Shown here one piece after another: positions 35,677-46,273 of a DNA stretch of 64,000 nucleotides. Below the pieces are notes generated by a model. The model saw only the letters and a program-made list of their open reading frames with translations, was not told the origin of the DNA and did not search any database. Position 1 is the stretch's first letter. The number at the start of each line of letters is the position of its first letter. Source of the stretch: Ricinus communis (lineage: Eukaryota; Streptophyta; Magnoliopsida; Malpighiales; Euphorbiaceae); NCBI RefSeq assembly GCF_019578655.1, contig NC_063256.1:18551012-18615011 (forward strand). The letters run 5' to 3'. The translations under genes were made by a program, and so were the position numbers.

Positions 35677-37512
35677 AAAACCGGTCGCGTCCTACTTGTA
35701 TTACGTTTGGATTAATCCACAACAAAATGATTTCTCCCTTTTGCGTGTGGATTTATGTCTCGTCCCGCCTGATGATCAAGCAAAGCTTCAATGCGACCGT
35801 TCAAGCTTGTCAACTACCCTCTCATGATTCTTTATGATAATCCTTGTGCCACAAGGATTCCTTGTGCCGAGAGGAACAAGGAATGATGGAGATCCCAATG
35901 GTCCAAGTCCTGAATTTTGGCATGCCTCGATTCTCGTCGTTCCCTCCTTCCACCAAAAGATTCGATCGAGATTACTCGAGAATGATATCAATGCTCGATC
36001 AACTGATTTTATTTCATTCGAGAATGATATCAATATTCGATCAACTAATTCAATTTCCTTGCATTTGTCCAAGCAATAGATCTGTGCCTATGCTCGCTAC
36101 TTACACGGGCTTTCACTCGACACTCGTGCTTATGCTCCCCAAATAAAACCAAACCATCATTACTAAACAAAGATTAGAAAAAGAGGCATAAAAGAAAGGA
36201 AAGAAATTGCAAGTTCTTTGTTCTTCTCTGTACGGTCGGGCGTAAGGATCAAGTCGAATTGATTTAGACACTAGGGTAGACAAGAACACAAAAGAAAGGA
36301 AGGACGCGAGGGATAAGTCTATGTTTTTTATTTCCCATAAGGTAGAAAACTGAAGTAGTATGCTCATTAGCCTCAAATATTCGGTTGCATGCAGTTTTTA
36401 TGATGCGAAATCCCTCATGCCATAAGAGAAAGAAACTAGAAGCTAAATATGAATTAATAAACAAAGAAAGATGAATAAACTAAAGTCAAATCAAGAACAA
36501 GAGAGGAGTTGACTGGTCAACCATAGTCCTAGATTCAATGAGCCAGCTTAACGAAAATAAGGAGAAATTCATGTGGGCATATACCTAATAACATTTCGAC
36601 CCAAAATACTTTATTGTATGCGTCCCAGACATCAAAACGTCGCCTTCCTGCTTGTACTACAATTGGATTAATAAAAAATAACATGATTTCTCCCTTTCGC
36701 ATGTGGATTTTCGTCTTGTCCCGCTTGACGATAAAGCAGAGCATTAGTGCCACCGGCCAAGCTTGTCAACTGCCTTCTCATGATTCCTTATGCTAATTCT
36801 TTTCCCATCAGGTGTCCTCGTGCCGACAGGAACAAGGAATGATGGAGATCCCAATGGTCCAAGTCTTGAATTTTGGCATGCCTCGATTCTCGTTGTTCCC
36901 TCCTTCCTCTAAAAGATTCGACCGAGATCATTCGAGAATGCTTGATCAACTTATTTCATTTCATTCGAGAATGATATCAATACTCAATCAACTAATTTAA
37001 TTTCCTTGCATTTGTCCAAGCAATGGATATGTGCCTCTACTTGCCGCTTAGACGCGCTTTCACTCGACACTCGTGGTTATGATCCCCAAATAGAAGTAAA
37101 TCATCATACTAAACAAAGATTAGAAAGAGCCGCACAAAAAAAAATGAATAAAATCAGAACATAGGTACGATTTCGGATCCGAAAAGGAAAGAAATCGCAA
37201 GTTCTTTATTCTTCTCCTTACAGCTAGGCATAAGGATCAAATCGAATTATTTTAGAGACTAGGTAGACAAAGAACACAATAGAAAGGAAGGACGCGAGCG
37301 ATAAGTCTATGTTTTTAATTTCTGACAAGGTAGAGAACTGAAATAGTATGCTCATTGGCCTTTATTATTTGGTTGCATGCGGTTTTTTAAGGAACAAAAT
37401 CCCTTAATCCATAAGAAAAAGAAACTAGAAGCTAAATACGAATCAATAAATAAAGAAAGATGAATAAAATAAAGTCAAATCAAGAACTAGAGAGGAGCTG
37501 ACTCGTCAACCG
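35677..37512 (+). repeat. sat1 satellite array IV
   Basis: Sat1 resumes in mid-monomer at AACCGGTCGCGTCCTACTTG and runs for nearly two monomers, with the TTGCATGC anchors near 36385 and 37374. It stops at GTCAACCG, where LTR F begins. Confidence 0.92.
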
Positions 37513-39477
37513 GAGAGTGGGCTTCCTTTTGGGAGCAGTGGCGACGCAATTGGTGGCCGGAATTAGAAGATCCGATGAGGGGAGTAAAGTAGGGGCAGCT
37601 GCATTTTTTGGCTTTTTCGTTGAGCTCTGATGAGCTTTGGCTGATCGGAGGACATATCCAGACTCCCCTCAGCTAAAGCTTTCCAATGGCACCGGTTTTG
37701 GGGTGATCAGACTCCATTTGAAAATCGACAGCCGAGATCTTATGTAAATCTCTCCGGATGATTGGGAATCAGATTGGAAGATGGAAAGCTGGGATCATCA
37801 TCAGCGCATTGTCTCGAGTCCGTAGGCGTTCTCGGATCGTCGATCGGACTTCGGCGGCTGGAGGCGAGTTGACCGAGCGATCAAGCGTCTCGGTAATTCT
37901 CTGGCCCATTGATTTTAGAATTCATTGGTAAAATTTATGTGTATATTGATTTTCTTTTAGCATTAGAAATATATTATGAGTTAAAATAATTAATTGTCGG
38001 ACTGTCTGCCATTAGTCGTGATTTGTGATGTGTGGCGGAGTCGGGAAAATAGTGAAGTCTTAGAGGCCCGACTCCCGTTAAAATAAATTGTTGAAATATT
38101 TGAAGTATTTTCTGGCAGGTCCTGGACCCGTTATACGGGGGGTAAATGTCCATAATTTAGGGGAGATTCTGCTGAGATTTCGGTAAGATTCTTCCGAGTC
38201 GATATTCTTAGATAGTCAGTCTTAGGAGACTAGACCTAGGGTTAATTGTCAAATGTTTCAATGTTATTGATTAAATTGTTTTCCGTGATTAGATAATCCG
38301 TCAGTTCGGCTCGCTCCACACGAGGCATCAGAGCAGAGCTAGAAGATCGTCAGATCTGTGAGTTAAAGTCATATATCTGCTTACGTGTGTCATGCTAAGA
38401 TTTTTACGTGATATCTCTGATGAAATTATTAATATTTTAATTATTTATTTACTGTTTATATATGTTTCATTTTCTGCATTATTGATTTTGTGTTGACTCG
38501 GGATGGGACGACAATAGAACATGCCACCTGATGGGTTGCATCAGGACCGCATGCGCACCAATATGAATCAAAGACAGAAAATTAGGGGTAAGGGTTTGTA
38601 AATTTTAAAAGGTAAATTTAGGACTTGCCCTAGTCAAGCATTACACTCTGGGCTGAGTAGAGTGAGTTTGCCGGAGTAAAGGTCCTTGGTCGAGCATTGC
38701 TCTCTAGGAGCCAGCTTATTTGGTAACCTAAGTGACCATACTGGACTTAAGGACCCTAGTCGAGCTTCGCTCTATAAGCGCCAGTCTTATTGGATTAAGA
38801 AAGCCAAAAGGCTAAGACTGGTAATGATAATTAAGTGACCGGACTGGAGTTAAGGACCTTGGTCGAGCTTCGCTCTCTAGGCGCTAGTTCTGTTAGAATG
38901 AGAGAGTCGAGATGTTAGTGTTGGGTTTAAGGTTTTACTGAGGTCATCCGTCACCGTGGTATGAAATAAAATTTTATTTTATTTTATTTTGCAGAAGCAT
39001 AGCATGACATGTATTTTTATTTTTAATTAAGTAAATATTTTATTGAAGTGTTTATATTCACTTTTAGGAGATATGATTTTAACTCACTCTCGAGACTGAC
39101 AGTCTTAATTTCAATATATTTTCAGGTGATTGTTAGTCTTCCCGCAGTTCTTATCTGGTAGCCCAACTCCTTCATCATCGGGTTGATGTAATTGATTTTG
39201 GTATGTTTGGCTTATGAAATTTTAGATTCTCCATAGTAGAAATTTTGGACTTATCAGTTTGTAATTTTATATAAGTTCAAGTCTCGCCTAACTATGTCAA
39301 GGCATCAATTTAATTTATAGTACCCATTGATTTAAGATTAATTATGGAAATAGTGCTTTAGAATGAGTTCGTATTTTAATTTAATTGAGTTAGTGAATAG
39401 TCAGGCTTACTACGGGATTTCCTTAAGCCTACCCATTCTCTAGTGCCGGTCACGGGCCTAGAGATCGGGTAGTGACA
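37513..39477 (-). mobile_element. LTR F: truncated long gypsy-type LTR
   Basis: A non-coding segment of about 1.97 kb. The right edge ends …GATCGGGTAGTGACA, so on the minus strand it starts TGTCACTACCCGATC, a common form for plant gypsy LTRs. The left edge lacks a TG/CA terminus and looks truncated. LTR G at 47854 is a divergent copy in the opposite orientation. Between 38675 and 38900 it carries about three copies of a ~100-bp unit around GGACCTTGGTCGAGCTTCGC. About 0.7 kb of sat1 is missing across the site. No ORF is credible. Confidence 0.7.
38675..38900 (-). repeat. ~100-bp tandem unit inside LTR F
   Basis: Three imperfect copies of AAGGACCTTGGTCGAGCTTC followed by GCTCTCTAGGCGCCAGT and GTGACCGGACTGGA. 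The counterpart in LTR G (about 48480-48725) has about four copies on the other strand. Confidence 0.7.
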
Positions 39478-40578
39478 TTTGTTCTTTTCCGTACAATTGG
39501 AGGTAAGGATCAAATCGAATTGATTTGGACACTAGGGTAGAAAAAGAACACAAAATAAAGGAAGGAAGCGAGCGATTAGTCTATTTTTCCCAAGGGGGAG
39601 TCATGGTTAGCTCGCAAAGTTCTTGAAAGAACCCAAAACTTGATTTCCCACAAGGTAGAAAGTGAAATAGTATGCTCATTAGCCTCAAGTATTCGATTGC
39701 ATGCGGTTTTTATAGTGCGAAATCCCTCATTCCATAAGAAAAAGAAACTAGAAGCTAAATATGAATTAATAAATAAAGAAAGATGAATAAACTAAAGTCA
39801 AATCAAGTATTAGAGAGGAGTTCACTGGTCAACTGTAGTCCTAGATTCTGTGAGCCAGCCTAATGAAAATAAGGAGAAACTCGTGTGGGCCTACCTAATA
39901 ACACTCCGAACCAAATTACTTCTTTGTATGCATCCCAAACATCAAAACAGTCGCGTTCCTGCTTGTATTATGCTAGGATTAATATAAAAAAACATGATTT
40001 CTCCTTTTAGCATGTGGATTTACGTTTCGTCCCGCTTGATGATCAAGCAAAGCATCAATGCCGTCGGCCAAGCTTGTCAATGATGGAGATCCCAATGGTC
40101 CAAGCCATGAATTTGGACGTGCCTCAATTCTCGTTGTTCACTGCTTCCTCTAAAAGATTCAATCGAGATCATTCGAGAATGATATCAATGCTCGATCAAC
40201 TGATTTCATTTCATTCGAGAATGATATCAATACTCAATCAACTAATTTAATTTTCTTGCATTTGTCCAAGCAATAGACATATGCCTAAGCTTGCCGCTTG
40301 CACGTGCTTTCACTCGACACTCGTGCTTATGCTCCCCAAATAGAATCAAACCATCATACTAAGCAAAGATTAGAAAAAGAGGCACAAAAGAAAGGAAAGA
40401 AATCGAAAGTTCTTTGTTCTTCTCCGTACGGTTGGGACTAAGGATCAAATCGAATTGATTTAGACACTAGGGTAGACAAAGAACATAAAAGAGATGAAAG
40501 ACACAAGCAATAAGTATATGTTTTTTATTTCCCACAAAGTAGAAAATTGAAACAGTATGCTCATTAGCCTCAAATATT
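39478..40578 (+). repeat. sat1 satellite array V
   Basis: About one monomer, starting at TTTGTTCTTTTCCGTAC after LTR F. The segment between CAAGCTTGTCAA and TGATGGAGATCCC is shortened by about 90 bp relative to other monomers. It ends at CTCAAATATT, exactly the point at which sat1 resumes on the right side of element C. Confidence 0.9.
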
Positions 40579-40760
40579 GCCTGTATCTTGTAGGATTAGA
40601 ATTCCTAGTTGAGTCAGGACTCCTTATTAGATTAGAATTCCTTGAGCTAGTAGGATCTGCATCATCAAGGCTCCTTGTTGGAGTAGGATTTGTTGTGCTA
40701 GTTTAGTTTGTATTGTTCCCGCTTTGTTTGAAAAGATTCGTCCCTAAATCTTACCTGAAT
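40579..40760 (-). mobile_element. LTR tail plus internal edge of a second C-family element
   Basis: 40579-40713 matches the end of the C-family LTR (AGTCAGGACTCCTTATTAG…TAGTTTAGTTTGTAT). 40714-40760 matches the purine tract and the start of the internal region (TTGTTTGAAAAGATTCGTCC). It then switches to mid-LTR sequence. This is a recombinant remnant beside element C. Confidence 0.72.
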
Positions 40761-41271
40761 AACCTTCCTAACTACAAGAGATAACTTAAACAAAGTCCTA
40801 ATTAGGTTAAAATACATGTGTGGCTGCAAAATAAGGCATAAAACCCTAATTTACATAAGTCATATAGATGGGCCTCATAACATAAGCCAAGTTAGGTCCA
40901 AAGTCTTCATATGCTCCAATTCAGCTTCTTTGGTCTTTTTAATCCCAATTATATTCATTCAAGCCCAATAAACTGAATTAAATTATTGAGCCTTGAACTT
41001 AAATCCAATTCTTCAAGCCTTGATGTGTCTTTAGCCTAAATGTCTTGGATAAGCTCATTGACTTGCAAGTTGAACTGAACTATGACTCTTAGTTGAATTA
41101 GGATTCCTTTTGCTGCTTGCACTCCTAATATCATCAGGACTCCGTGCAGGATTAGGATTCCTACTTGAGTCAGGACTCCTTATTGGATTAGAATTCCTTC
41201 AGCTAGTAGGATTTGCATCATCAAGACTCCTTGTTGGAGTAGGATTCGTTATCCTAGTTTGGTTCGTATCA
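40761..41271 (-). repeat. Truncated 3' LTR of element C
   Basis: 511 bp aligned with 42921-43433 of the other LTR (AACCTTCCTAACTACAAGAG … GGTTCGTATCA). The terminal 408 bp on the left are missing. Confidence 0.82.
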
Positions 41272-41367
41272 TGCCCCCTTTCTTTGAAAAGATTCATCCT
41301 TGAAATCTTACCCGATTATTGTGAAAAAAGCAAACATATAATCTCCAAGAATAATACTAACTCATTA

Positions 41368-41853
41368 TCAACCTACAGAAACTATAGAACAAATAAAACT
41401 TTCAATGCCAATAAAATCAACATGTTCAATTAGCTCAATGGCATCAAGCAAAACATCTTCATTCTTCACCAGCTCAACCTTTGCTTCATCTTCAACAATG
41501 ATCTCTTCATCTTGGATTTCGCTCAAAAGTTGCAAATCCTTTTCACCATCTTCATTCATCATGCCTTTAGTATCTTCATCGACTTCAGTAGAGCATTGTA
41601 ACTCCTCTACGTCATCAATCTTTTTATTTTCACTCTTTAAAGCACTCTTTTTATTTTCCATCTCTTTCTTTTGAGCCTCTACTCTCATTCTTTCCATTTT
41701 ATATTGGTCTTCATACACTTCTTTTGCTAAAAGTGGTGTAAGTGTGACTTTTCTCCCATCTTCTACAAAAGAATACCTATTAAGGAACCCATCATGGACA
41801 GCCCTTCTATCAAATTGCCATGGCCTACCAAGCATGATATGGCTAGTATGCAT
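41368..41853 (-). pseudogene. Protease end, linker and acidic tail ORF of element C
   Basis: 161 codons begin in the protease C-terminus (MHTSHIMLGRPWQFDRR), continue AVHDGFLNRYSFVEDGRKVT and the linker LLAKEVYEDQYKMERMRVEA, then a lysine- and glutamate-rich stretch. They end in an acidic domain (EDGEKDLQLLSE, then VEDEAKVELVKNEDVLLDAI, EHVDFIGIESFICSI). The acidic end aligns with the C-terminus of the element D ORF, whose N-terminal part is unrelated. The protease N-terminus lies upstream at about 42115-41868 (HVQGKTCHVIIDSG) in another phase, because a small deletion near 41865 shifted the frame. A product could only start at the internal Met, so I treat it as a pseudogene. Confidence 0.7.
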
Positions 41854-41867
41854 TAGTACTACATCAC

Positions 41868-42115
41868 ATTCACTTCATCTGAATACCTCCCAATAGTGAA
41901 AGCCACAATAACTTGTTTATTCACTTTTATCTCACCATAGTTGTTTAACCATAATAACTTATAAGGTTTTGGATATGGAATGAGATTTAATCCCAATCTT
42001 TCTACCATTACAGTGCTAGCAACGTTTGTACAATTACCACTATCAATAATGACATGGCATGTTTTACCTTGTACATGACATCTTGTGTAAAACAGGTTGT
42101 CCCTTTGTTACTCAT
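41868..42115 (-). pseudogene. Protease N-terminal half of element C
   Basis: The minus strand reads CHVQGKTCHVIIDSGNCTNV, ASTVMVERLGLNLIPYPKPY and KLLWLNNYGEIKVNKQ, with the DSG catalytic motif present. The frame is lost near 41865, where element E reads ADEVLCDVVPMHAGHILLG. It is the same protease family as in E. Confidence 0.72.
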
Positions 42116-42120
42116 GGCAA

Positions 42121-42498
42121 TCATCCTTTTGATAATACATCTCATACACACAACTCAAAACAAATCAGAATTTAAATGACATGACAAGTAGAAGACAAAA
42201 CTAGACTTAATGAACAAGATTAAGCCTAAACACAATAAAACATATAAGAACGAGATGTAATGAAGAATTACTATATTAATAAATGAATAAATGAAAAAGG
42301 ACAGAATAAAATCACCAAAATGAATATTATTTATTTTCTTTTTTTTAAAACAAATATGATTTGATAGAAAACAGATTCAAAATTAAAGACAAACAAAGAA
42401 CAATAGTAAGAACTAAATTAAAAGAAAGAACAAAGAAACACAAGGAATCCGAATTGACTAATGAAAATATGAAGGATAAAACCCGATGTAGAGCCAAA
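42121..42498 (-). other. Leader region of element C
   Basis: AT-rich sequence between the primer site and the protease remnant. Gag is missing. I see no coding evidence here. Confidence 0.55.
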
Positions 42499-42510
42499 GC
42501 TCTTATACCA
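42499..42510 (-). other. Primer binding site of element C
   Basis: Minus-strand TGGTATAAGAGC differs from the initiator tRNA-Met complement (TGGTATCAGAGC) by one base and lies two bases inside the LTR end TATCA. Confidence 0.75.
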
Positions 42511-42512
42511 AA

Positions 42513-43433
42513 TGATATGAAACCTCCACAAATAAGCTTGAGAACCCCTTTTGAATTGCGAACCCCAACATATTAATATGAAAACCCTAAGAACCAATTC
42601 GGTTCACCACTAAGAAAGGTTAGAAGATAGATTTCTTAGAAAGATAATCAAGAATTAGAACCTAAGGAAAACTAAGTCCCTTAAACCCCAATCCTAAGTA
42701 CGCCACAAGGATAGATCAACTCCTTGATAAGTAAGTTTTGCATTCAAATAAGAATACAAGATACAAGTAATTTTGTCTTGAAAGGAAGTAAAAACTTCAA
42801 TTAATCATAATCTGCCAAAGGTATATGAATTTTACATGTTCTAAAGATATATCCAAATTCTTAGTAAGAATAGAACTCTTACTTAACTAATAAGAATATA
42901 CATCTACTCTAGGATAAAGATAACCTTCCTAACTACAAGAGATAACTTAAACAAAGTCCTAATTAGGTTCAAATACATGTGTGGCCGCCCAAAATAAGCT
43001 ATAAACCCTTGCTTTACATAAGTCATATAGATGGGCCTCATAACATAAGCTAAGTTAAGCCTAAAGTCTTCATATGCTCTAATTCAGCTTCTTTGGTCTT
43101 TTTAAGCCCAATTAAATTCATTCAAGCTTAATAAACTGAATTGAATTAATGAACCTTGAACTTAAATCCAATTATTCAAGCCTTGATGTGTCCTTAGCCC
43201 AAATTTTTTGGATAAGCTCATTGACTTGCAAGTTGATTCGAACTATGACGCTTAGTTGAATTAGGATTCCTTTCGTTGCTTGAACTCCTAATATCATCAG
43301 GACTCCGTGCAGGATTAGGATTCCTACTTGAGTCAGGACTCCTTATTAGATTAAAATTCCTTGAGCTAAGAGGATTTGCATCATCAAGACTCCTTGTTGG
43401 TGTATGATTCGTTATGCTAGTTTGGCTCGTATA
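42513..43433 (-). repeat. 5' LTR of element C
   Basis: About 921 bp. Plus-strand ends are TGATATGAAACC and GGCTCGTATA; the other LTR preserves GTATCA, so TGATA/TATCA are the inverted ends. Its right end is a run of AGGACTCC/AGGATTCC-type short repeats (43255-43400). Confidence 0.82.
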
Positions 43434-43990
43434 ACGGTTGCATGCAGTTTTTATGGTGCGAAATCTGTCATTCCGTAAGAAAAAGAAACTAGAAAGTAAA
43501 TACGAATTAATAAATAAAGAAAGATGAATTAACTAAAGCCAAATCAAGAACCAAGGAGGAGTTGACTGGTCAACCATAGTTCTAGATTCTATGAGCAAGC
43601 TTAACAAAAACAAAGAGAAATTCGTGTGGGCCTATCTAATCACACTTCTCCCCAAATTACTTCATTATATGCATCCTAGACATCAAAACGGTCACGTTCC
43701 TGCTTGTATTACGCTCAGATTAATAAAAAACAACCTGATTTCTCCCTTTCGCACATGGATTTACGTTTCGTCCCGATTGATGATAAAGCAACGCATCAAC
43801 GCCGCCGACCAAGCTTGTCAACTGCCTTCTCATGATTCCTTACGCTAATCCTTGTTCCATCAGGAGTCCTCGTGCCGAGAGGAACAAGGAATGATGGAGA
43901 TCCCAATGGTCCAAGTCTTGAATTTTGATGTCCCTTGATTCTCGTCGTTCACTCCTTCCTCCAAAAGAATCGATCGAGATTATTCGAGAA
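43434..43990 (+). repeat. sat1 satellite array VI
   Basis: Half a monomer, from CGGTTGCATGCAG to the 42-bp subrepeat (ATTATTCGAGAA), where it is joined to 25S rRNA sequence. Confidence 0.9.
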
Positions 43991-43995
43991 TTACT

Positions 43996-44039
<44 letters not shown>

Positions 44040-44280
44040 CAGGATTCCCCTAGTAACAGCGAGCGAACCGGGAATAGCCCAACTTGAGAATCGGGTGCCC
44101 TCGGGCATTCGAATTGTAGTCTGGAGAAGCGTCCTCAATGGCAGACCGGGCCCAAGTCCTCTGAAAGGGGGCGCTAGAGAAGGTGAGAGCCCCATCGTGG
44201 CCGGACACTGTCGCACCACAAGGCGCTGTCTACGAGTTAGGTTGTTTAGGAATGCAGCCCAAATCGGGTGGTAAATTCAC
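43991..44280 (+). pseudogene. 25S rRNA 5' fragment
   Basis: CGCTGAGTTTAAGCATATCA, ATAAGCGGAGGAAAAGAAAC and CCCCTAGTAACAGCGAGCGA are the familiar 5' region of plant 25S rRNA, starting a few tens of bases inside the gene. It continues to AATGCAGCCCAAATCGGGTG and stops at GTAAATTCAC. It differs from the functional consensus at many places, chiefly G-to-A or C-to-T changes and a shortened GC-rich variable segment, so it is not a working gene. Confidence 0.93.
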
Positions 44281-44703
44281 CTACCAATAGGGAACGTGAG
44301 CTGGGTTTAGACTGTTATAAGACAGGTTATTTTTACCCTATTGATGATTGTGTCGTAATGGTAATTCAACCTAGTACGAGAGGAACCTTTGATTCGCACA
44401 ATTGGTCATCGCGCTTAGTTGAAAAGCCAATGGCGCAAAGCTACGTGTGCTGGATTATGACTGAATGCCTCTAAGTCAGAATCCGGACCAGAAGTGGGGG
44501 CCCTCCGGCCCCCAAAGGCACGTGTCGTTGGCTAAGCCCTCGCGACAAACAAGCCGCGCGGGCCACCTTGAATTACAATTTCCACCGGGCGGTGGACTGA
44601 ATCCTTTGCAGACGACTTAAATACGCGACGAGGTATTATAAGTGGCAAAGTGGCCTTGCTACCACGATCCACTGAGATTCAGCCCTTCGTCGCTCCGATT
44701 CAT
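44281..44703 (+). pseudogene. 25S rRNA 3' fragment (joined by internal deletion)
   Basis: CCAATAGGGAACGTGAGCTG through AACCTAGTACGAGAGGAACC, GCTGGATTATGACTGAATGC and GATCCACTGAGATTCAGCCC to the 3' end. It is fused directly to the 5' fragment, so by comparison with a 3.4-kb plant 25S gene roughly 2.7 kb are missing. Both sides of the deletion carry TTCAC, a possible microhomology. GC-rich expansion segments are reduced (GGGGGCCCTCCGGCCCCC), and C-to-T changes are frequent (TGTTATAAGACAGG). Confidence 0.92.
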
Positions 44704-44749
44704 CCCTCCCCTCCTCCCACACGAAAAATCAAAACCAATTCCTAAGGTC

Positions 44750-44990
44750 CAGAATCCTAAGTAATTCCATAAACTTAGCGGACTTGAGAACACATCTAAG
44801 TTCTAGACAGTGCTACATGCAAGTCCCCCACACAATGTAGCATGGGGGCCAAGTGCCAAAATCCTAAGTAATTCTACAAACTCAGCGGACTTGAGCACAT
44901 ATCCAAGTTCTAGTCTAGCTAGTGCTGCATGCAAGTCCCCCACACTATGGATGCTTAAAGTAATTTCTTAACGCATTGCAGCACGGGGGC
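44750..44990 (+). repeat. IGS ~115-bp tandem repeat pair
   Basis: Two copies of AATCCTAAGTAATTCYACAA, AACTYAGCGGACTTGAG, AAGTTCTAG and TGCATGCAAGTCCCCCACAC in order. Copy 2 of the spacer has the same pair at about 61850-62045. Confidence 0.88.
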
Positions 44991-45139
44991 CAAGCCTCCT
45001 TGCACAGGACCCGGGGACAAGTCACATCACAGCCCAAAAAATCATTCAAACTAAGGTCCCTAAGCAAGCACCTTCACCAGATCACACACCGAAAAATCCC
45101 GATAGATCTGCAAGGTTTAAAAATCTTGACGGGCCTGTG

Positions 45140-45965
45140 GGCGAGGAATGCATGCGTGCCAGCGCCCATCAGGCCCGCTGGTGAGTAGCATCGCTTGCCC
45201 GTCAGCCACCACTAGCGAGCCAGCCGGCATGCATGGGCCCGTTAGCATAAAATCTTCGTGTGCCAGCCCTCTTTTGCCAAGGCAGTGCGCCCATCGAGCC
45301 TGTTGGCGAGAATCCTCCACACCAGCCAACGCGCTCGTTGGGCCAGGTGGTGAGGAATCCTTGAGTGCCAGCCCCCCATTATCGAGGGCAACACACCATC
45401 TGCCCACAGGAGAATCCTCGCATGCCGGCCAGGTTTCGTCGAGCCGGTTGGCGAGGAATCCTCGCCCCCCTAATTGCCGAGGCGATCTAATTAGGCCCGC
45501 TGAAAGAATCCTCGACGCCACCCGCGCCCATCCGTTAGTTGGTGAGGAATCCTTGCCACCCCCATTATCGAGGCAACAAGACCCATCCGCCCGCTGGCGA
45601 ATCCTCGACGCCTGTGCACCATCACTGCGAGCTAGCGCACCCGTCGGGCCAATTGGCGAGGAATCCTCGCCCACCTCATTGTTAAGGCACGCCCATGGCT
45701 ATGAATCCTGCACACCGTACCAATGCGCATATCTCTCCAGTTGGCAACGAATCCTCGCATGCCAGCCCCTCATTGCCGAGGCAGCGCAACTATCGAGCCC
45801 GTTGGCGAGAATCCTCGCAAGCGCGGGCCCGTTAGCACCGCATCCTCGCAGCCTAGTGCACGTTGCCAAGGCATCCTCGCAGGCGCAGGCCCATTGGCAA
45901 TGCATCCTCGCAGCTCCATCATGCGCTGGGCGTGCCAACCCGCGGGGGCAATAATCCTCGGCTAT
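45140..45965 (+). repeat. IGS GC-rich subrepeats (30-60 bp, about 16 copies)
   Basis: Degenerate units centred on CGTTGGCGAGGAATCCTCGC with intervals of 30 to 60 bp. Anchors include 45308, 45354, 45410, 45453, 45504, 45545, 45598, 45657, 45748, 45808, 45841, 45871 and 45903. This is the usual kind of enhancer-like subrepeat block in plant spacers. Overlapping long ORFs on both strands (up to 268 codons) come from the stop-poor GC-rich composition and are not genes. Confidence 0.85.
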
Positions 45966-46273
45966 GAACCTCTGTTTGTGAGAAATCAGCTGCTACAAAC
46001 CTCTGTTCGAGCCTGTGCTGCGGCACTCTGCCACCACCATATTTGATGCCTCCACAGCCTTTTCCTAACAATCTATCAGCCGTAATATATTCTAGGGAGC
46101 CTAAAAAGCTTGTATAATTCTTATGAAATCAAGAGGATCATTGAATGCTAAGTTTGCTACTTGGTTGTCTATTATAGAGCGATCACAACATGGGAAGTAG
46201 CAATTTAAGCAAATATCTCACAAGTTGAGCGTGCACTTTTAAAGAAAAATGTACGAATGGTAACTCCAATAAT

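Larger units (their letters stand above)
40761..43433 (-). mobile_element. Element C: non-autonomous LTR element with protease remnant
   Basis: Minus-strand order: a full 5' LTR (43433-42513), a near-perfect initiator-Met primer site, a short leader, a protease-like region with a frameshift, a linker and acidic C-terminal domain, a purine tract (CAAAGAAAGGGGGCA) and a truncated 3' LTR (41271-40761). RT, RNase H and integrase are missing. The protease and linker are close to those of element E, so C is probably a deletion derivative of that group. It sits in sat1 with no sat1 loss across the site (CAAATATT / CGGTTGCATGC). Confidence 0.82.
44704..46273 (+). other. rDNA intergenic spacer, copy 1 (truncated)
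   Basis: Starts right after the 25S end with CCCTCCCCTCCTCC. It holds a ~115-bp repeat pair, a GC-rich subrepeat block, and then an AT-richer part (CAATCTATCAGCCGTAATAT). It is colinear with the second spacer at 61744. The spacer is cut at CTCCAATAATT, where sat2 begins; copy 2 continues with TTGACATATTC. It therefore lacks the promoter region. Confidence 0.88.

Noticed and set aside
45117..45954. Overlapping ORFs of 185 (minus) and 268 (plus) codons
   Set aside because: They lie in GC-rich rDNA spacer subrepeats with few stops in any frame; the spacer identity is clear from the adjoining 25S end and the second copy at 62.3 kb, where the ORFs do not persist.
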